Notes: a model not told the origin generated them from the sequence alone. Shown: positions 28,156-40,446, counted from the first letter of the stretch. The stretch: DNA of 64,000 bases from Aurelia coerulea (GCA_039566865.1 CM076954.1:11060001-11124000), one strand, 5' to 3'. Numbers and translations are program-made.

Positions 28156-30490
28156 CTTAGCTTAGCTAATAATAATAATAATATAATAATGGCAACCAAT
28201 TCTCCATTCCGGAGCAGTTACAAGCTACAAAACATGGGTATTGCACCAGTAACACAGGTTTTTTTGGGTGTTTTTCGTTTCCTATTTATAATAAAAACAT
28301 CTCAACCATTTTAAAAATCTTTCCGAGTTTTGTTGGGTCACTTTTCAGTAAATCATTTGTGTTCAAAGATCTTTCTTTAAAATTTTGGCACTGAAATAAG
28401 TGTTCAATGGTTTCTTCTTGAGCTCCACACCTTCTGCATAAGGCATTTTCATGTTTTCCCTTATAGTTAGCTTTTAAGTCAGTCATGTTTAGTTTCAAAG
28501 ACAATAGGTTTGCTGCATGTTTATGATTAATGTATTCTTTTTTCCCAAAGCAATTGTTTTTTAGTAATCTTAATTTTGTTTTGTTACATTTCTTCATATC
28601 TTTTTGTATTATCGAAGTTATTCTATTTACTATCATATTTTTCCATTCTTTGCTTGTCAGCTTGCCTATTTGTTCCTCTGAGATATCTATGTTTAGCTCT
28701 TTTAAATCATTTTTTGTTTCTGAGTCCCAGCATTTATCTAGATTTAGACGTTTTTGCTCCTCATAAACCTTTTTCGTTAGTCGACTGTCTTTCATTTTTA
28801 TCAACTTTCTAAGGTATACAAGTCTTTTCATTTTTATCCTGTAAGTAATTGGCATAAGACCACATTCATATGTTATACCTTCATATGGTGTTGTACTTGG
28901 AATGGAATTAGTTTTTGTTACTGCATCTTTTTGTATTTTCTCTAGTATTTTTAATTGTTGTTTTGACACATTTGTCCATGTTTCACATCCATATAGTATT
29001 TTGGGAATTAGTATAGACTCAATAAGTTTTATACTGATCTCCATTTTTTGTTTTTTGAAAGTTGGTTGATCAACCAAAAATTTTATTTCATTAATTATAC
29101 CCATTGCAGCTTTCTTTTTGTTTGAAATGTTATCATCTAATGTTCCTTTATTATTTTTCATGTCCCCAAGATATTTGTAGCTTTCTACCTCCTTTACTGT
29201 GCAGTTGTTTAATTTCAGTTCATTTGATTGGTTACCTCTTTTGAGCTTATTGAATTTCATTGTCAAACATTCACTTTTATCCATTTTAAAATTAAGTAAG
29301 TTTTGTTTCTGGTATATTTCAAGAATATTTAACATTTCTTGCATTTTGTTTGTTGAAATTGAAGCAAGCATGATATCATCTTGGTAAAGTAACGGGGGTA
29401 TCAAGATATTTCCGTACCTTATTCCTAAATTTTGATCATATATTGGTTTTACTCCTTTATCAATGTGGTTGGCACATATGGGTGCTGCTAGAATTGTACC
29501 CTGTTTTAGGTTTTCCCCTATTCCTATCTCTGTTGTTGTTCCATTTGGGGAATCAATTCTTATGGAGCTTTCTTTGTTAAGTTCATATATGCTTTTCAAA
29601 CATTTTCCTTTTACTCCACTTCTGTATAGGTCTATCAGACACGATTTTAAATGTAGTTTACCAAACGCTTTCTCCAAGTCAAGAAACATGAATTTTATAT
29701 TACATCTTATATATTTGTAATAATCAATGATAGCCTGGCTAACAAATAAGTGGTCAAGTGTTGATCTACCTTTCCTTCCACCAGCCGCTGCCTCAGAAAA
29801 ACCTTTATCTATGTTTGTAATCTGTCTATTTAAAATCATTTTTTCATAGATTTTACTGATGCTAGATGTGAGAAATATTCCACGCCAATTTTTTAGCTCT
29901 CTTCTGTTCCCTTTCTTTTTATATAACGTTTTAACAATTATTTTCTTCCATTTTTTTGGAATTATCCCTTTCTCAAAAGAAATGTTAAAAATTTTCAGCA
30001 TGAAGTCTAAAAATTTTTGTCCTGTATTCATATATATTTCATTGGAGATGTTATCATCTCCCGGTGCTTTTTTTGTTTTCAGTTGTTGAATTGCCTCCAA
30101 AAGCTCCCATTTTTTAAATGGCCTATCAGTGGGAAACTTAATTTTTTCATGTTTTTTCATAATGCCTAAAAATAATTTGTTTTTAAATTTTATATGTCTT
30201 CTATATTGTTTTTCTGGTTCTCTGTTCGTTAGTAATTTTTTGAAGTAGTTCTCATGCTCTTTCAGAATTTCACCAACATCTGTCAGTTCTATCCCTTCCT
30301 CATTTATTAATGAGGTTGGGTATTCATGTTTTTTGCCAAGTAATTTCGTTCTAAGATTGTAGAATTCTGTGCTGTTCACCTTAACCTTTTTAACTTGATC
30401 GATATTCTTTTCCAAATTTATCTTTTTAAGATCATTTTTGATCCTAAGGATTCTTTTATTGATTAATTAAGGATTCTTTTATTAGCTGCA
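28156..30490 (-). mobile_element. LINE insertion (5'-truncated) in CDK9 intron
   Basis: A minus-strand non-LTR retrotransposon. In element sense it ends with an (ATT)n-rich tail (28168-28195). The 14-mer TTAGCTGTGACTGG occurs on both sides (28142-28155 and 30491-30504) and may be a target-site duplication. The 5' part, including any apurinic endonuclease, is missing. Confidence 0.72.
28286..30415 (-). CDS. LINE reverse transcriptase ORF2 remnant
   Basis: 709 codons, uninterrupted. It encodes a LINE-type reverse transcriptase that would prime on nicked chromosomal DNA. Motifs in order: LKTKKAPGDDNISNEIYMN (RT1/2), FMFLDLEKAFGKLH (motif A), AAAGGRKGRSTLDHLF, GENLKQGTILAAPICANHI (motif B), LLYQDDIMLAS (catalytic motif C, with YQDD where most LINEs have FADD), and YKYLGDMKNNKG (thumb). 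A C-terminal C-x2-C...H-x4-C finger (CRRCGAQEETIEHLFQC) follows near residue 675. The endonuclease domain expected upstream is absent, so the copy cannot be autonomous. The base composition is AT-rich and lysine-rich. The clade is not assigned. Confidence 0.85.
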   Translation of the reverse strand: MEKNIDQVKKVKVNSTEFYNLRTKLLGKKHEYPTSLINEEGIELTDVGEILKEHENYFKKLLTNREPEKQYRRHIKFKNKLFLGIMKKHEKIKFPTDRPFKKWELLEAIQQLKTKKAPGDDNISNEIYMNTGQKFLDFMLKIFNISFEKGIIPKKWKKIIVKTLYKKKGNRRELKNWRGIFLTSSISKIYEKMILNRQITNIDKGFSEAAAGGRKGRSTLDHLFVSQAIIDYYKYIRCNIKFMFLDLEKAFGKLHLKSCLIDLYRSGVKGKCLKSIYELNKESSIRIDSPNGTTTEIGIGENLKQGTILAAPICANHIDKGVKPIYDQNLGIRYGNILIPPLLYQDDIMLASISTNKMQEMLNILEIYQKQNLLNFKMDKSECLTMKFNKLKRGNQSNELKLNNCTVKEVESYKYLGDMKNNKGTLDDNISNKKKAAMGIINEIKFLVDQPTFKKQKMEISIKLIESILIPKILYGCETWTNVSKQQLKILEKIQKDAVTKTNSIPSTTPYEGITYECGLMPITYRIKMKRLVYLRKLIKMKDSRLTKKVYEEQKRLNLDKCWDSETKNDLKELNIDISEEQIGKLTSKEWKNMIVNRITSIIQKDMKKCNKTKLRLLKNNCFGKKEYINHKHAANLLSLKLNMTDLKANYKGKHENALCRRCGAQEETIEHLFQCQNFKERSLNTNDLLKSDPTKLGKIFKMVEMFLL

Positions 30491-31204
30491 TTAGCTGTGA
30501 CTGGAGCATGGAGAGGTACAAGTAGGAACAGGCTCTATGATGAACTAGGCTGGGAAACCCTTTACCATAGGCGATGGTATAGACGTTTGTGTCATTTCTT
30601 TAAATTAGTAGGGTCCCATTCACCCGAATATTTGTTTTCTGAAATCCCTCCAGAGCGTCAAATATTGTACAATCTTAGAAATCCGCGGGTTTACGATCAA
30701 AATATTGTACGAACTGTTCGCTTTTCAAACACGTATTTCCAGAGCACACTCCATGAGTGGAATTTACTCGACGACGAGATAAAAAATTCAAGGTCCATTT
30801 CTGAGTTTAAACAAAAATTGCTTCAAATTATAAAACCTGTGACAAACTCCATGTACAACATTTCTGATATAGATGGTGTTAGATACCTGATTCGATTGAA
30901 ATTTAGTGCTCTTAATGAACACAAATTCAGACATAGATTTGACTGTTTAAACCCTTGCTGCGCCTGTGGCGAAGCGGTAGAGGATAATGAACACTTTCTC
31001 CTGCACTGCCCTCGTTTTGATACGATGCGAAGAGATCTCCTTGGTCAACTTTCTGACATTCCCGGGATTGATATTACATCAATGGATTCAAAATCCTTAT
31101 GCCAACTGTTACTGTTTGGAAGCAACAACTTAACCGTTGTTGCAAATCGTATAATTTTAGAAGCGTCGATGGCATATTTGAAAGCAACAAAAAGATTCAG
31201 TTAG
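30491..31204 (+). pseudogene. CR1/Jockey-like LINE C-terminal fragment
   Basis: 235 codons in plus orientation, coding for the region downstream of the reverse transcriptase: TGAWRGTSRNRLYDELGWE, YHRRWYRRLCHFFKL, SPEYLFSEIPP, FSNTYFQSTLHEWNLLD, and a zinc-knuckle-like CCACGEAVEDNEHFLLHC. This block is a familiar C-terminal end of LINE polyproteins abundant in cnidarian genomes (recognised from general knowledge, not searched). The reverse transcriptase is missing: its 5' edge meets the minus-strand LINE at the repeated 14-mer. Confidence 0.78.
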
Positions 31205-33480
31205 GGTGGCTCTGCTCTGGTTGGGATGGGGGCAGAGTTACCTTAAATTTTTGAGTAAATCGCAGCGCCCATTCGTTTACGTCTTCGTCATGTAGTGTTT
31301 TTTTGTGGTAATGTTGTGTTGATAAACTATACTATTTATTAATTATCTATTGTAAGTGCTATTCACAGTGGGAACTCGATGACCATGTGTCCATTTTCAC
31401 TGTGAGTGGCACACTCTATCTTATGTTTAGTTTATGTTAAATATAGTTGATTTTAAGGAGTATATATAAAAAAAGGGGGTTCTTGAAAGAGAGAGGGCTT
31501 ATTACCGGGCTTACTAGAGACTGGGCTAGTGGGCTTAATTTGCTTGTAACTATACTTTTGTTAATGAAGAGTTATACTATTGGGGCAAACAAATCAGAAT
31601 GTTCTGCTAAGGTTACTGTACCCCTTCAGGATGATAAAACTTTTTATCCGATCAATTTGTGGATAGCACATACATCTACCTTCAATTTCTAATGATTTCA
31701 AGGAATTTTACTTCATTTCTCAGCGAATTATAATCAATTTACAGCAAGGTCTTTCCACCAGGGAACATGCTGTTTACATTACAAGGAAAATTTTAGAACT
31801 GAAGGTTAAAGGTTTCAAGTGCCTTTGATTTCCTGTTGAATGGATGTTGCGGTTTATAATACTAATTACAATATTATCGACTCTGCGCTAAATACATAAA
31901 GGATTACTCTGTTTACTCTTGTGGCAAGATTAATGTTAATCATTTACAACAGTGGAATTATATGCTAAGAAACTATTTCAGCTCTTTTCTCAAAATTAAA
32001 TTTTCAGCAACTAATTGGTATTCATACAGCTCCCTGTACCAAACGGCTGGACGTAATTGGGTGAGATTTGGCAGACAGAGAGAAGAAGCATAAGGAGACC
32101 AAAGGGTGTCTTACTTTTGAGAAAAATTGCAAGGTCCAAAGTTAACATTTGAATGAATCTCAAAATGAGTTCAGGGGGTGAGGGGCGAAATTGTTTTATT
32201 GATTATTCTGAAGCTGAAGCACACAAAAGAAATTTGAGACACTCTTTGCTAGATTGATGTGTTGAGAATGCAAAAATCTCATCAAGATTTATTTGAAACT
32301 TATCTGGGGGGACAGGGAGGCTCTAGAAGGGGGGAAGGTTCAATGTTCACGTTTTCAGGTGTATAACGCACAATTTTTGGATATTTGTATTCTTTTTGGA
32401 TTATAAATACTTCCCCATTTAATGACGAATTGTATGATGTATAGTTTATACGACATGTCGCAGGCGTGATAATCAAGAGAGAAAGCACCGTGATTGGTCA
32501 CTGAAGTGGTACAGTAACCTCAATATTTCATAGGTATGCTGCCAAAAGGAGAATCTTTAGTTGGATCTAAGTTTACCCTATAGTGGTTGTGCTATCTGAC
32601 ACGTCCTATTTTGGTTGAGTTGGGTGGAGGCAAAAAGCCCCCTACCTAACTCTTGACTCGAAATAGATAGAGCAACCAGGTTTGCTGTACTAACAGCTCC
32701 AGGCATGTACTTTATGAGAGCATAAAAACTAACCTAAAACTGGCCGCCATTGTTGCTTGCGTAAGCATTTTTCTTTGTGTGGTCAAGAAAAGTAGCAAAA
32801 TCAAAACCAGAAAAAATGTGATAAAATTTAATTCGGAGCATAATTTCCACCCAAATTGGAAAATTATGATAGATTACATCAATAGCACTACCCTGCAAAA
32901 CATCTTTGCAAAATATTGCAGTTTTGCCACTTTTTTTGCGAAGATTAATATTCGAGAATTGACGATTTCTACAGTCAGTTCCGGAAAATTGTCTCCCTCC
33001 CCCTAATTTGACAAAATGTTTTATAACACTTCTTGAGTCGTTGCACAATAAGTAACAGCAAAAATTCAGAAAGTTTCAAGGCGATAATTGTTCGGTAGAG
33101 TTATTCCTCCAAAGAAACTAAACGGAAAGAATAATTTTCACTCACGCTTACCCTTTGCTTTAGCAATTGCATACTTGGGTGGCGCTTGGACATATTTATA
33201 GCAAAATCTGTAGGTTCACGTAATTTGTTTATTTTTGTCGAATTCTCCTCTACCTCTCAACTTTCTATGCTAGCAGTGATATTGACGAAGTAATCATTCA
33301 TTGATGAATTTATTAAAACCAAGCTTTTTAACTAAACAGTGGTACAAAACATTTTTCAGTAAAATTCTATTTTAGAAAGCCAGTTTTGATCTAGCTGATG
33401 AAGATTTGTGGTTCACCCGGTAGAGTGTCTTCATTCATGGGCCTGGATTTTATTTTAACTATTATTTTGTCGTTATTCAG
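31205..33480. other. CDK9 intron remainder; no gene seen
   Basis: Intronic sequence, including the LINE 3' untranslated end (to about 31450) and GGGCTTATTA-type dispersed repeat sequence near 31490 that also occurs at 28090 and 35085. No exon-like segment was seen. A CAG acceptor ends at 33480. Confidence 0.5.
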
Positions 33481-33571
33481 TTTCCCATAACTGCACTGCG
33501 GGAAATCAAGATCCTGAAGTTGCTACGACATGAAAATATTGTCAACTTGGCAGAGATCTGCAGAACAAAAG
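33481..33571 (+). CDS. CDK9: CDK9 kinase, PITALRE-helix exon
   Basis: Encodes FPITALREIKILKLLRHENI then VNLAEICRTK. It contains the PITALRE helix (the C-helix that contacts the cyclin and gave CDK9 its old name), with the catalytic glutamate in REIK. The acceptor TTATTCAG is at 33473-33480 and a GTGAAC donor follows 33571. It starts in phase 0, matching the end of the previous exon, and ends with one base completed as Ala in the next. Confidence 0.95.
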
Positions 33572-33719
33572 GTGAACTTGCATAACGTATTTACCAAAAG
33601 TGTTGCTTCATCCAAGTAACTCTTCAGTTTTTTGCAGTGGAACCCCATCCAGCCAAAGTATATGGAATCACACAGCATGGTGGGTCAAATCATAGACTAT
33701 GGTCAAATTTGATGGTTTG

Positions 33720-34970
33720 CGGTCAAAACCCTAAGTTGCTTATATACATGGTGTCCCAAAAATTATGCCTCGTTCGTTTGTTTGGCTGCTGTGGAGGAGC
33801 TGTAGTTTTCATTGTCTTGGATTTTACATTGTTGCACAGAATAGGTTCACTTTAAACTGACAAATGGTCGCTGATTTATTTCAGAGGAAAGGCAAACTAA
33901 ATTTATTTGCTTCAAAACAGCATTTCTCTTGTTCTCCAGCAATGCCAAAAGTAAGTACAGTAAACCTTCTAAAGAGAGGGTTCTAGCGTTGTAGCGGGTG
34001 AACCAGAAAAAAGTTCCCACTTTTGAAAATTCATAGCATCAAGGGTACAGGATGGACTGGAATGAATCAATATTTGCTTGACAGCAAAAAGATCGAAGTA
34101 ATTTTTGTGATTTTTCTCGCCTTCTTACGAGCACTGGAAAAATTGGTAAATTCAAGTTTACAAAACCTTGGTGGTTGCAAACTGACTTAAAAAGGCCTAA
34201 AATACTTGATCAAATCACAAAGGCTCCTCCCCAAAACAACAGAGAAAATGCAATTTTGCATGGGTGAGAGCTATCGTATGCACATTTATTGCCATGGGAT
34301 TGAAAATGTTTAGTATATGTTTGAAAATCTATGTCTTATAACTCTTGAGAGGAGTCAAACGCTCGTGAGTATTGTTCTGTGTGAGGAGAGTCCTAACGTG
34401 TTTCATCAATTGATCAAGTGTTTTAGTTAATCAAGTGTTTTAGGCCCTTTTTCAGTAATTTTGCAATCATGAAATTTTTGTAAAGTTGAATTTACCAATA
34501 TTTGCAGTGCTCCAAATAACACGAGAAAAATCACAAAATTACTTTGATCTTTTGGCTTTTAACTGGAATTTGAATTATTCAAATCCACCCAGTACCCTTG
34601 ATGCTACGAATTTTCGAAAATGGGAACTTTTTTCTGGCTCTCCCGGTATTTAATTTTTTCAACATTCTTAGAAGGTTTGATAATGCTGTCTATCTATAGG
34701 ACAATACTGTCAACTCTTTCAAAATGTAGAAAAAATTTTTGAATACGACGCTAGAATCATTTCTTTCAGAAATTGCTTGATTTTGATGTTGCCGGAGAAC
34801 AATAGAAGTGTTGTTTTTGAGGCAACCACTTATTTTGCTCACGCTGTGCTATAAATCAGCAACCACTTCTCAGATTGACCCAAACACCCACCCAAACAAG
34901 GTCTCAAGCTCGAATTTAGGCCTATTCTATCAAACGTTTTATTGCGTGACCGACATTTGAAAAACGAGAC
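33720..34970. repeat. Long imperfect inverted repeat in CDK9 intron
   Basis: The left arm (about 33730-34220) and right arm (about 34420-34960) are diverged reverse complements. Matching landmarks include GTGATTTTTCTCG, TTGGTAAATTCAA, GCATCAAGGGTAC, AGAAAAAAGTTCCCA and GCTGATTTAT. Probably an old foldback transposon. Exact ends and any target duplication were not determined. Confidence 0.7.
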
Positions 34971-35661
34971 AATCCAAGAATCCTGCCAAGCCCATTGGTT
35001 CCAGTAGCCTGTGTGATAAGGACCAGCCTCAAGTAAAAGGAAACATTAGTCCTGGTAATATTTTTTGGCTGCTGCTAAATAAGCCCCCCCCCCCATCGAA
35101 TGAGCCTCCTCCTCGAATAAGCTCCCACCCCAAGGTATTTTTTGAGAAATAAGCCCCCGGGGGCTTATTGGAGGACTGACGGTGCGGTATGCCCTTTTGT
35201 GACATGATGGTAACAAAATTCGTTTGTCTAAATTGAGAAGATATTAGAAGCTTGGAGTTAATAAAACTCCACCTAGTCGGTTTGTTATTGTACAGGAAAA
35301 TACAAAAACCTCCGGCTCTATATTTTCATGCACAACACAAAACTCGTTATTATGCGCATAGTGGTATGGAGTTTTTCCACAACGTTCATAACTCCTAAGT
35401 TAATATGAATTAAGGTTGCAGGTATTTTAGCGTATTACTTGCGTCGTTGTTACTTTGCCCACATTGTAAGCATGCGAGTCTATCTCTGGGCTCTGGATCG
35501 AACTTGGATGATCAAAACCAGGCATTAATTTCATTCAATTGCTTTAATAACTTTGGAGATACGGAGGTACAAACCAAGCATGTTTGGCACTCATTCAGTT
35601 GCTTGCAAATAATGTGTAACACATTGCTCTTAATTAACTGATTGATTGAATTTCGTTTCAG

Positions 35662-36521
35662 CTTCTGCATATAATCGCCAGAGAGCAAGCATCTACTTAG
35701 TCTTCGAATTCTGTGAGCATGATTTGGCAGGCTTGTTGAGTAACCAGTCCGTCAAATTCAACCTTGGCGAGATTAAGAAGATCATGCAGATGCTTCTAAA
35801 CTCCTTGTATTTCATCCATTTCAACAAAATCCTGCACAGAGATATGAAAGCCGCCAATGTTCTCATCACAAAAAGTGGCGTCTTGAAGCTTGCTGACTTT
35901 GGTCTAGCCCGTGCAATACACTTAAATAAGGACCCTCAAAAGAACAGATACACAAACCGAGTCGTTACTTTGTGGTACCGACCTCCTGAATTGCTCCTTG
36001 GTGAACGAAACTACGGACCACAGATTGATGTTTGGGGTGCAGGATGTATTATGGCTGAAATGTGGACCAGAAGCCCGATCATGCAAGGAAACACAGAACA
36101 GAACCAACTAACTTTCATCAGCAATTTATGCGGTTCAATTAACACTGAAGTTTGGCCCAGTGTGGATAAGTTGGAGCTTTTTACAAAGATGGAACTGCCA
36201 CAGAACCTGAAGCGTCGGGTTAAGGAGAGATTGAGATCTTACGTCAAGGATCCATATGCCTTGGACATGATCGATAAGCTGTTGAGCCTTGACCCGAGCA
36301 AACGGATTGATTCTGATGCAGCCTTGAATCATGACTTCTTCTGGACAGATCCAATGCCATGTGACTTAACCAGAACTCTATCGACATTACAGACGTCCAT
36401 GTTTGAGTACCTGACGCCACCAAGGAGAACGAACGCCTCAAGACCGCAAGCGGGGCCTTCTCACAAGCCTATGCCTCAGAACATGAACATGAACGGTGCC
36501 AATTATGATAGAGTATTCTAA
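35662..36521 (+). CDS. CDK9: CDK9 kinase, last exon (catalytic core and tail)
   Basis: The acceptor TTTCAG ends at 35661; the first bases complete an Ala codon, giving ASAYNRQRASIYLVFEFCEH. The exon carries hinge FEFCEHDLAGLL, catalytic loop HRDMKAANVL, the DFG motif (KLADFGLARA), the activation segment NRYTNRVVTLWYRPPELLLG (the T in RYTNR corresponds to the activating threonine, Thr186 in human CDK9), GAGCIMAEMWTRSPIMQG, and the C-terminal TSMFEYLTPPRR followed by a short Pro/Met/Asn-rich tail to the stop at 36519-36521. The kinase looks functional. Having the whole C-lobe on one exon suggests that introns were lost relative to vertebrate genes. No AATAAA signal was seen close to the stop. 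Confidence 0.96.
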
Positions 36522-38071
36522 TTGGGTTGATCAGAAGTAAAGCAGACAGAACTGGTTGCCTCTATAAACGAACCCACGAGGGCCATCAATTAAGATTTAG
36601 GTACAATGTAACGCCTTATCCTTGATATTATTGTCATTATAAAGAGATACGGATCTTTGCTATTATTTGGTAGTTGGCCACGCAAGGCATTTTGCAATGT
36701 TTTTGAATATTCCTTGAAAATGCACAAATGCACATACGATTGGCCTTGACCCAGAACCGTGCAAAGGAAACCATTTCGAAGTGTGACAGCTGAACCACAG
36801 TTGTAGCGTTACAACTGGGCCACATGAATTGTTTGTTCAGCAAGGGTAGGCTCACCGTAGGAGAGTAAACATAGAAATACAACCCTTCGATGCAGACATA
36901 TGGTGGAAAGACTAAGCCAGAAAACAGTATACTTACTCAATGAATGTTTAAAACTGTAATAATAGAGACAAAGAGAACCTCATATCAGAGCCGTATTATG
37001 GAAGACGTTATTCTAGTTATTTTCTGAAAGGAGCAAAACAATGCGCGTCTTTGTTCTTACTTTCTCCTTGTCTGTTTCTTTAGCTTTTGTCTGTTTCGTA
37101 AAGGGTCTGTATGAACCTCACAATGGTTGACAGGCAAACACTGGTATGATAAGAAACGATGATAACTGTCAAAATAGCAAGTAAAGAGAAAATTACACGT
37201 TTTTTTATGAGAAACTGGGATGACCAAAATTTTAAGAAACAATTACAAGAACAATTAAGAAACTCTGAAATTTTATTTCTAGAATGAAAGTTGGTAGATT
37301 ACGGTTCGCGCGGCATTGCGTTTGTAAATATCAAGTTTTGACTGCAAAAAAATGGTAACTTTTTGCCTTAAGGTGCATGGCTTATTCGTGGTGACAATGT
37401 CAATGCAAAATGCAAGCCCTTTGTCCATAAGAAGGCTCAACTTCGAACCAGAACGCAATTTTAGACCCCCAAAATAAGGAACTAATTAAGAAACTTTTAC
37501 TACTATAACACCGAAATTTTCATGCGAAATTCGAAATTAAGAAACTTTTAGTACTAGCTATGTGCTGATTCAAGTTTTTTATAAAAAAAGTGTAGCTCCT
37601 AATCAACTACCCTGTCGGCTGTTTAAGCAACCACATGTGGACTGCAGCAAAACGGGAATGCTGGAATGTTGTTATGAGAATCCAAATTTTCCAGTATTTT
37701 CTCAAAAATAAAACCTTACTAATGGAGGTGAACTGGACAAAAGTTTTAATTCGCCTTTTGATAAATATATAATGCTCGTAGCAGTCCCGACAGGCGAATT
37801 CCTACATCTTGGCACATTTTCCTGTGAGAAAAGTACACAATGCTTTCGGAATTTTGTTAGGATTACAACTGTTATAAGACCAGAATCTGTAAATCGTTTG
37901 CTACAACAGGTGAGAAATGTATTCTTAAAAATCGAAAATTGGTTTCTTTTATCGGAGACCTGACCTATCGTAGCAAGGGTAAAACAGAGGAATCAAGTCT
38001 CGGTCAAGACAAGCGATTTAGGGTTTTCGACTGTCTGCCAACCATTAAGTTTTGCATGCCACGTATGAGAA
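36522..38071. other. CDK9 3' flank; no gene seen
   Basis: Presumed CDK9 3' untranslated region followed by AT-rich sequence. A motif AATAAA occurs at about 37707, far from the stop. No coding motif or RNA gene was recognised. Confidence 0.4.
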
Positions 38072-39116
38072 TTAAAGGCCCCCATTAGCCATGTTTGAAG
38101 AATGAGATCATGCACATGGCTTGCCTCAAAGTAGTAGAATATCTATTTGCAATTGCAATGCACGATTTAGTTCATATCGAAATGGCTGTAGCCTAATAAC
38201 GAGCCCACTTGATGAAGCGACCAGATTTCTTGATATGCATCAGAACTATTAAATTAGATGTAGCGAGAGTCCAAAGACGTAGGGAACCGGAGGCACTCGT
38301 GGAACGTGCCCCAAAGATTTTGCAACAAACCAAAAGGTGCCCTTTTTGTTTCGGAATGTGCCCCTTTTGAAGATCGATGCGGACAAAAAATCGTTTAATT
38401 TTGTTATTATTTACTTCATGATTTACTTATGTTTACTTCCCATTTTGTTTCATTTTGAAGGAAATCGGATATCTATCAGCATAGCATTCACACTATTTTC
38501 TTCTATATATCACATTTTTACCGTCAAAAATCTGGTACATATTAAAGTGCCCTTCTTACGAGAAAAAGTGCCACTGAAATGCCGTGCCCCTCCAAGTTTA
38601 AGATGCTTGCTACCGCTCTGAGTGAAACTAAAGGATAGCTGACGATACTGACAATATGTTTACTTTATCCAAAAAAGAATTGCCACTACAACAGTGCCAC
38701 ACGTGTTTCTTGATAATATTTTATGGGTTGGTATGTTCCCTTGCAAACAGTTATTGATATTGAGGATTTCAAACAGTAAGGGCAGTGTGCCAGGTCAAAG
38801 AGGTCAAATTTTGAAAATTGCTTTGTAATGGGTTGGCAGCTCCATTAATGTTAGGAGCAAATAGTAACGAGGAAATATCAATTGGCAGATACTTCAAATC
38901 TGATTGTTAGCCGAAATATCTCAGAATTGTTTTGATTCTAACCATTAACAATGCCTATAAATATCTCAGATGCTTCGCTGATTGTTTTGATTGTGTACAT
39001 AAATAATGCCTATTGTTACAACATTCCTGATTCCTATGTACCTATATGTCTATGTCTATTCCTTCCGGTTGGAGCAAAAGCCCCTCCATAACGTTCTCAT
39101 TCTTCAAACATAATTA
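38072..39116. repeat. About 1.04-kb tandem repeat, copy 1
   Basis: The unit starts ATTAAAGGCCCCCATTAGCC and recurs at about 39112 and 61678. It includes GATATGCATCAGAACTAT, GATGTAGCGAGAGTCCAAAG and TTTTGCAACAAACCAAAAGG. It is non-coding. Confidence 0.85.
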
Positions 39117-39300
39117 AAGGCCCCCATTAGCCATGTTTGAAGAATGAGATCATGCACATAGTTTGCCTCGAAGTAATAGAATTTTTATTTGCAATTGCAA
39201 TGCATGATTTAGTTTATGTGGAAATGAATGGCTGTAGCCTAATAAGGAGTCCACTTGATGAAGCAGACCAGATTTCTTGATATGCATCAGAACTATCTTA
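39117..39300. repeat. About 1.04-kb tandem repeat, copy 2 (left part)
   Basis: It breaks off at AACTATCTTA, directly before the Helitron array. The rest of this copy resumes at 60710 on the other side. Confidence 0.8.
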
Positions 39301-39769
39301 TCTTATATATAACGGGTGCACGATCGGATAAGATTGTTCTTTTGTGGTGGAATATGTTTGTGTGCAGCGTCGGGATCTCCACCTTCCCGTGCCCCCTCGC
39401 CGCCGCTCTTCCTCTCCAAAAATCGCCCCGAAAATCTAAGTTAGCCGAATGTGTGTGAGAAGTTGGGGGCAGCCACTTCCGCTGGGGTAGGAGCGGGGGA
39501 ACTTTTTGGCAGCCTTCCTATTTTCCAGTTTGACATAGGGTGAACGTCACTGAACAATCGAGGTGAGTCACTAACGACTCTTGATGGGGTCATCAAGGGT
39601 CGTCAACGGACAAAATCGGTTTGTCAACGGAAAACAATGCTGGATTGTCAACAACCTAGGGGCTACGTAACACCGACGTCACGCAATGGAACTTCACAGG
39701 GGTTCAGTCCCTCCTCCGCAGCAGTTGGGGCTCACACCCACACAAACAATGGGAAAACTGACTGGGGGC

Positions 39770-39858
39770 AGTCACGTGATGGCACCCCATGTCACGTGAC
39801 TAACTTGGCACGTTGCCAAAAATGGTCATGTGACCTATCATGTGACTTGGCAAGTCCC
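39770..39858. promoter_or_regulatory. E-box/NFI-like module (unit 1, 5')
   Basis: Two CACGTG E-boxes (39773-39778 and in GTCACGTGAC 39791-39800), a perfect NFI-type palindrome TTGGCACGTTGCCAA (39805-39819), then two CATGTGAC half sites. Function is unknown; the sites match vertebrate-type consensus sequences. Confidence 0.5.
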
Positions 39859-40446
39859 TACGTTTCGAGTGAGCTCAATGTGGAAGTAAACAACAAGTTA
39901 GGCCTATTCCCCTCTACTGAAGCAAGAAGTAACACTGTTCTGTCGCGAAAAATACGCAAGTAGCATATAACTCCACCTTTCTTCCTGCTCCAGCGAAAAC
40001 ATAGGCCTACTTACGTTTCACTTCCACGCTCTTCATTCTGAAACTTCTGTTGATTTCCCATCACTTTTTCCCCCAAGGTAATTTCATCCAATTCAAATTT
40101 CATAATCGCTATCTTCGAAGATCTACTCCCAAACAAACACTCCTGTAGATATTTCAACTTCACGAATCACTATCCTAACATTCAGCGGTCAACTAAAACT
40201 CATCTGCACGACCAAATCTTACGACGCAACAGATATTGCAGGTAATTTTATCGTGCCAAGGTCATTAGGTAGGAAGTTAATCGTGCCAAGATCATTAGGA
40301 AGCCACTTCTCCGGGAAACAATCGTTATAAGGACGATCACATCATTAGTTGCTCATTACTTCAATGCATAATGAATACGTTCACCTGCACAGAGGTTATT
40401 GTGCGCAGCAGTCAGCACTTATCCAGCAAAGACAAAAGGTACTTCC

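Noticed and set aside
30491..31204. A stand-alone host gene of 235 codons
   Set aside because: Its motifs match the C-terminal region of LINE polyproteins, including the terminal cysteine/histidine knuckle.
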